Shown in pieces: positions 32,438 to 35,217 of a stretch of DNA of 35,217 nt (its first letter is position 1; each line of letters opens with the position of its first letter). Below the pieces are notes generated by a model, which saw only the letters and a list, made by a program, of their open reading frames with translations, made no database searches and was not told the origin of the DNA. Location: the NCBI GenBank assembly GCA_964500225.1, contig CAZCOA010000029.1, positions 1 through 35,217 of the forward strand, written 5' to 3'. A program made the position numbers and the translations under genes. Source of the DNA: JAAYDY01 sp964500225 (GTDB lineage Bacteria; Planctomycetota; Phycisphaerae; FEN-1346; JAACEH01).

Positions 32438-32514
32438 ATCCGGTGGCAGACGCCGCATAACCTGTGTCGGAGGAAAACGCCCGGCGACCGACAGACGCAC
32501 GGGCACGGCGGGGA

Positions 32515-33339
32515 TCAACCCGTCTCGTCCCCGGTCAGGGCCAACCAGCCGCGGAACCTTTCCCACCACTGCGGAGAGCAGGTGCGGCGAATCTCGTCCG
32601 TACCGGCCATCAGTTCCAGTGTAAAGTCGCCACGATAGCCGATGCGGCTGAGCCCGCGACACATTGCCTCCATGTCCACGGTTCCGAATCCGGGCACCAG
32701 GTGATCGTCGTTCCGGCCCATGTTGTCGTGGATGTGGGTGCCGATCATGCGGTCGCTGAAGGTGTCGAGCACCTTCAGAACCCCGGCGCCAAGGTTGGCG
32801 TGGCCGGAGTCGAAATTGAGGCCGAGGTAGGGGCAGTCCACTGCGTCGGCGATGGAACGGAGCATAACAGGGTCGTCGCCCATCTGTCCGCTGGGCAGGT
32901 TTTCCAGGGCGAATCGGCAGTCGTGCTCCTGGCCGATTTCGGCCAGTCGCAGCGCTGAACGGCGAAGCGATTCGATCCGGGCCGGCTGCATGGTCTCGTT
33001 GCCGATGACGCCGTGGCCCGGGTGAACGATGACCAGGTGGCCGCCCAAGTCGCGACAGAAGTCCGCCTCGGCGGCAAACTGCTCGACGAAGGTCCGGCGG
33101 CGCGATTCGTCGGGAGTGCTGATGTCCCAATCCGGGCCGAAGAAAGCGTGCATCGCCACGACGGCAATGCCCTCGTCGTTGAGGGGGCGACGAATATCCT
33201 GGGGGCTGATGTTCTTCTCCCGGTTTCGGAAGACCTGGACGCGGTGGACGCCGAACTCGCGGAGCAGGGCGGCCTCTTCTCGCTCGCGCCAGGAAGGGAA
33301 TCCCCAGCCGATGGTGGACGCAAGTCTCAGTGGTTCCAT
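32515..33339 (-). CDS. Sugar phosphate isomerase/epimerase-like TIM-barrel protein
   Basis: Second xylose-isomerase-like TIM barrel of the window, 274 residues. Motifs in barrel order: AMHAFFG, HLVIVHPGHG, FALENLPSG (metal Glu), LNFDSGHANLG (Asp/His pair), GTHIHDNMGRNDDHLVPGFGTVD (metal and substrate loop; only key residues matter) and FTLELMAG (last Glu). The HDN...H-x-x-P-G-x-G pattern is typical of family members acting on small sugars or inositols. The substrate is unknown. GGGAGGGGG stands just before the ATG. It lies 41 nt after mcsB on the same strand and may be read through from the mcsA promoter. Confidence 0.83.
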   Translation of the reverse strand: MEPLRLASTIGWGFPSWREREEAALLREFGVHRVQVFRNREKNISPQDIRRPLNDEGIAVVAMHAFFGPDWDISTPDESRRRTFVEQFAAEADFCRDLGGHLVIVHPGHGVIGNETMQPARIESLRRSALRLAEIGQEHDCRFALENLPSGQMGDDPVMLRSIADAVDCPYLGLNFDSGHANLGAGVLKVLDTFSDRMIGTHIHDNMGRNDDHLVPGFGTVDMEAMCRGLSRIGYRGDFTLELMAGTDEIRRTCSPQWWERFRGWLALTGDETG

Positions 33340-33380
33340 GGCCCCCTCCCTGGTTGCACCGCGGTTCTGCCCCGATCGGA

Positions 33381-34442
33381 TCAGTTCAGATCCACATCTT
33401 TCAGTATGCTGCGCACAAACCGGGCCCGTTCCACGTCGCGTTCTTCGGGCGACAACTCGCCGCCGTGACGAACTTGCAGATGTCCCGGCTGCGAGCCGAT
33501 GAACAGGCGGTTGAGGTGCTGGATATCAAGACCGCGCAAGCGTCCCATGTGCAGTCCCATGCGGACGGCGCTCAGGAGGCTGGTGGCCTCGCCACTGGAG
33601 ATCTGACGAGCCCGTGACAGCAGGCCGATGGCACGCCAGATGCGGTCGTCGAGGAAAACCTCGCTCTCGCGGGCGAGGGTTTCGCGGGCTTTCTCCTCGT
33701 ACTGGATGATTCGGGGAATCGTGAGGCTGAGCGTCTCGAGGATTTCCTCCTCGGTCTTTCCCAGGGTGACCTGGTTCGACACCTGGTAAAAATCGCCCGC
33801 TGCCTGGGTGCCTTCGCCGTACAGGCCGCGCACCGCCAGTCGCATCCGTGCGATGGCCTGGAACACCTTTTCGATCTGTCGCGTGATGACCAGCGCCGGC
33901 AGGTGCATCATCACCGAGGCGCGCAGACCCGTGCCGACGTTCGTCGGGCAGGCCGTCAGGTAGCCCAAGCGGCTGGAGAAGGCGAAGTCGAGCTTCGTCT
34001 CGAGGCGGTCGTCGAGTTCTCCGGCCCGACGCCACGCCTCCTCAAGCTGCAGACCGGACCGCATCACCTGGATCCGCAGGTGGTCCTCCTCGTTGATCAT
34101 CAGGCTCTCGGTCTCGGAACGGCTGAACAGGACGGCTCGCGGCCCCTCGCCTCCGGCCAGTTCGCGGCTGATAAGGTGACGCTCCACGAGGAACTGGCGG
34201 TCCATGTGGCTTGTCGTGCTCAGGTCAATCAGGCACGGAGCCGAGATAAGGTTGAGTTCGGCGCCAGCCTGGCTCACCCGCTCGCGGATGTCCGCGCGCT
34301 GGTCGTCGGTCAACCGGCGCAGAAACGGGTAGCCCGCCACATTGCGGGCCAACCGGACGCGCGTGGAGATGACGATGCCGCACTGCGGACCGTCGCCGCG
34401 AAGCCATTCCCCAAGGGTTCCCGCAAGCTCACGCAGCTCCAT
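33381..34442 (-). CDS. mcsB: Protein arginine kinase McsB
   Basis: Guanidino-kinase-fold protein kinase of 353 residues that phosphorylates arginines and thereby marks proteins for ClpCP. Seen: the start of the ATP site ISTRVRLARN (25-34), the loop NEEDHLRIQ (117-125), the active-site region with Cys165 (YLTACPTNVGTGLRAS) and, near the end, RDVERA (335-340). The last fits the RDxxRA pocket that binds phosphoarginine and tunes the kinase in Bacillus-type McsB, so the allosteric control is probably kept. It overlaps mcsA by 14 nt. The usual neighbours ctsR and clpC are not in this window. Confidence 0.93.
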   Translation of the reverse strand: MELRELAGTLGEWLRGDGPQCGIVISTRVRLARNVAGYPFLRRLTDDQRADIRERVSQAGAELNLISAPCLIDLSTTSHMDRQFLVERHLISRELAGGEGPRAVLFSRSETESLMINEEDHLRIQVMRSGLQLEEAWRRAGELDDRLETKLDFAFSSRLGYLTACPTNVGTGLRASVMMHLPALVITRQIEKVFQAIARMRLAVRGLYGEGTQAAGDFYQVSNQVTLGKTEEEILETLSLTIPRIIQYEEKARETLARESEVFLDDRIWRAIGLLSRARQISSGEATSLLSAVRMGLHMGRLRGLDIQHLNRLFIGSQPGHLQVRHGGELSPEERDVERARFVRSILKDVDLN

Positions 34443-34923
34443 CCGGTGTCTCCATCTCTTTGATATGGTCCCGCAGCCGGGCCGCCTGTTCGTAATCCTC
34501 CCGGTCCACGGCCTCCCGCAACTGACGGCGCAACGTCATCAACTGCCGCTGCTTGCGCTGGCTTTCGCTGGCATGACTGGGCAGCTTGCCCTTGTGCTCC
34601 ACGCTGCCGTGCACCTTCTCCAGCAACGGATCCAGGGCTTCGCGGAAGACTTCGTAGTCGTTCGGGCAGCCAAAACGACCCTCGTTGCGGAAATCCATGT
34701 AACTCATACCGCAATCGGGACAGGTCGCTCCCGCCATGTCGTCGGCCTCGCCGTGGGCCGAGATGAATGCCGTCAGAAGATCCTGAAGGCTGACGTGCGT
34801 CTTGATCGTGTAGCCTTCCTCCTTGGCGCACTGCTCGCAGAGGTGCTTTTCGATCTTCTCGTTCTTGACGATTTCCGTCAGATGCACGGTGGCGACGTTC
34901 TTGTGGCATCGTTCGCATTGCAT
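34429..34923 (-). CDS. mcsA: McsA, zinc-binding activator of McsB
   Basis: Activator of McsB, 164 residues. It starts with paired cysteines (CERCHKNVATVHL, then CEQCAKEEGY), followed by CPDCGMSYMDF and a further Cys (FGCPNDY), giving two zinc sites. A UVR domain closes the protein (LREAVDREDYEQAARLRDHI), the UvrB/UvrC-type helical hairpin. In Bacillus McsA binds McsB and is needed for its full activity under heat or oxidative stress. AAAGGA lies 9 nt before the ATG. The stop lies inside mcsB (14-nt overlap), so translation is coupled. It has its own promoter at 34975-35003. Confidence 0.92.
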   Translation of the reverse strand: MQCERCHKNVATVHLTEIVKNEKIEKHLCEQCAKEEGYTIKTHVSLQDLLTAFISAHGEADDMAGATCPDCGMSYMDFRNEGRFGCPNDYEVFREALDPLLEKVHGSVEHKGKLPSHASESQRKQRQLMTLRRQLREAVDREDYEQAARLRDHIKEMETPDGAA

Positions 34924-34974
34924 GACGCAGCGTCCTTTCGGTCGTGCGGCCCCGGAGGTCGGGACGACAACACC

Positions 34975-35003
34975 ATCTTATCGGTTCGTCCAGCGGGTGT
35001 CAA
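34975..35003 (-). promoter_or_regulatory. Sigma-70 promoter of mcsA-mcsB
   Basis: Minus strand TTGACA (34998-35003), a 17-bp spacer and TAAGAT (34975-34980). It leaves a leader of about 45 nt. No CtsR-type heptamer repeat (A/GGTCAAA-NAN-A/GGTCAAA) was noticed. Confidence 0.7.
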
Positions 35004-35034
35004 TTTTCCATGGGAATCGCCCCAGACATCGTGA

Positions 35035-35217
35035 ACCCCTGATGAGGAGGTCCGCGACTGCCGCGACGTCCTCGCCAAGGCCGCCACCTACCAGCACTTT
35101 TTCAACTACGTCCGGCCCAAGCGCGGCAAAGAGCACAGGGCTCCCTGAGACTTGGTACGGGAAAAACTTCACCGGGCCCGCCCCAGACTGCTATCTTGCC
35201 CCCGGTCTTCCTCGAAG
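35035..35217 (+). pseudogene. Decayed C-terminus of a DDE (rve-type) transposase, cut by window edge
   Basis: In frame from 35035 the plus strand reads LAKAATYQHFFNYVRPKRG followed by a stop at 35146-35148. This resembles the integrase-core end (Y-x2-(F/Y)-N-x2-RP) of IS481-like transposases. After a frame change the sequence reads ILPPVFLE at 35193-35216, again typical of the C-terminus of such transposases. At least one stop and one frameshift lie within 180 bp and the upstream catalytic part is missing, so it is a relic. The region 35004-35034 holds nothing recognisable. Confidence 0.5.

Noticed and set aside
35018..35188. Direct repeat CGCCCCAGAC (35018-35027 and 35179-35188) as an IS target duplication
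   Set aside because: The transposase motif ILPPVFLE continues beyond the second copy, so the repeats do not flank the element. Probably chance.
1..35217. CRISPR array, phage genes or toxin-antitoxin pair
   Set aside because: No regularly spaced repeats, no Cas, phage structural or toxin-antitoxin proteins were recognised on either strand.

Overview
The window is GC-rich bacterial chromosome with about 28 intact protein genes, two tRNAs, one candidate small RNA and two scars of mobile DNA. The gene set suggests a Gram-negative member of the Planctomycetota, perhaps Phycisphaerae- or Sedimentisphaerales-like. It combines an LptD-type LPS assembly protein, a PEP-CTERM surface protein, the McsA/McsB arginine-kinase pair, a BatA-type protein, a URO-D-like protein and two TIM-barrel sugar isomerase-like proteins. 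No 16S or other phylogenetic marker is present, so this placement is inference.

Layout. At 132-315 (minus) is a self-contained tRNA-Pro(CGG) unit with a near-perfect promoter and its own terminator. At 413-4264 (minus) a tight five-gene operon runs glmM-like, fmdB, YfcE-like phosphodiesterase, HIT hydrolase/phosphorylase, dGTPase. ubiB/aarF follows at 4317-6053 (minus). The 440-bp space beyond it holds a chain of hairpins ending in a strong intrinsic terminator that no annotated gene needs, so I propose a small RNA there. At 6492-9691 (plus) are two envelope or surface proteins of unknown role. They converge on an ArsB/NhaD-type permease (minus) and a 76-residue, almost cargo-free PEP-CTERM protein (minus).

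At 11880-15075 (plus) a translationally coupled trio encodes a family 2 glycosyltransferase, a 537-residue protein of unknown function and a TIM-barrel isomerase-like protein. It is followed by a sigma-54-type promoter, a stand-alone receiver protein and groES-groEL with a terminator. At 17936-22904 (plus) are aconitase, a secreted protein with a duplicated domain and a BatA-like VWA protein. tRNA-Val(TAC) is at 22998-23074. Directly behind it lies an IS-like end joined to a truncated PilT/GspE-type ATPase gene.

From 23482 to 28582 (minus) lie a 2-hydroxyacid dehydrogenase, a glycosyltransferase resembling the DUF3524/GTDC1 family (tRNA-queuosine mannosyltransferase), a URO-D-like protein and trpE. 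trpE and lptD are divergent with recognisable promoters. A SagB-type nitroreductase (plus) and an isomerase-mcsB-mcsA group (minus, own promoter) close the window. The right edge holds a decayed DDE transposase C-terminus.

Most of the window is ordinary core metabolism and housekeeping. The parts most worth following up are the structured RNA at about 6120-6369, the queuosine-mannosyltransferase-like enzyme, the coupled glycosyltransferase/orphan/isomerase trio, the minimal PEP-CTERM protein and the sigma-54 promoter in front of the receiver-groESL genes. All annotation is from reading the sequence. No database search was run.
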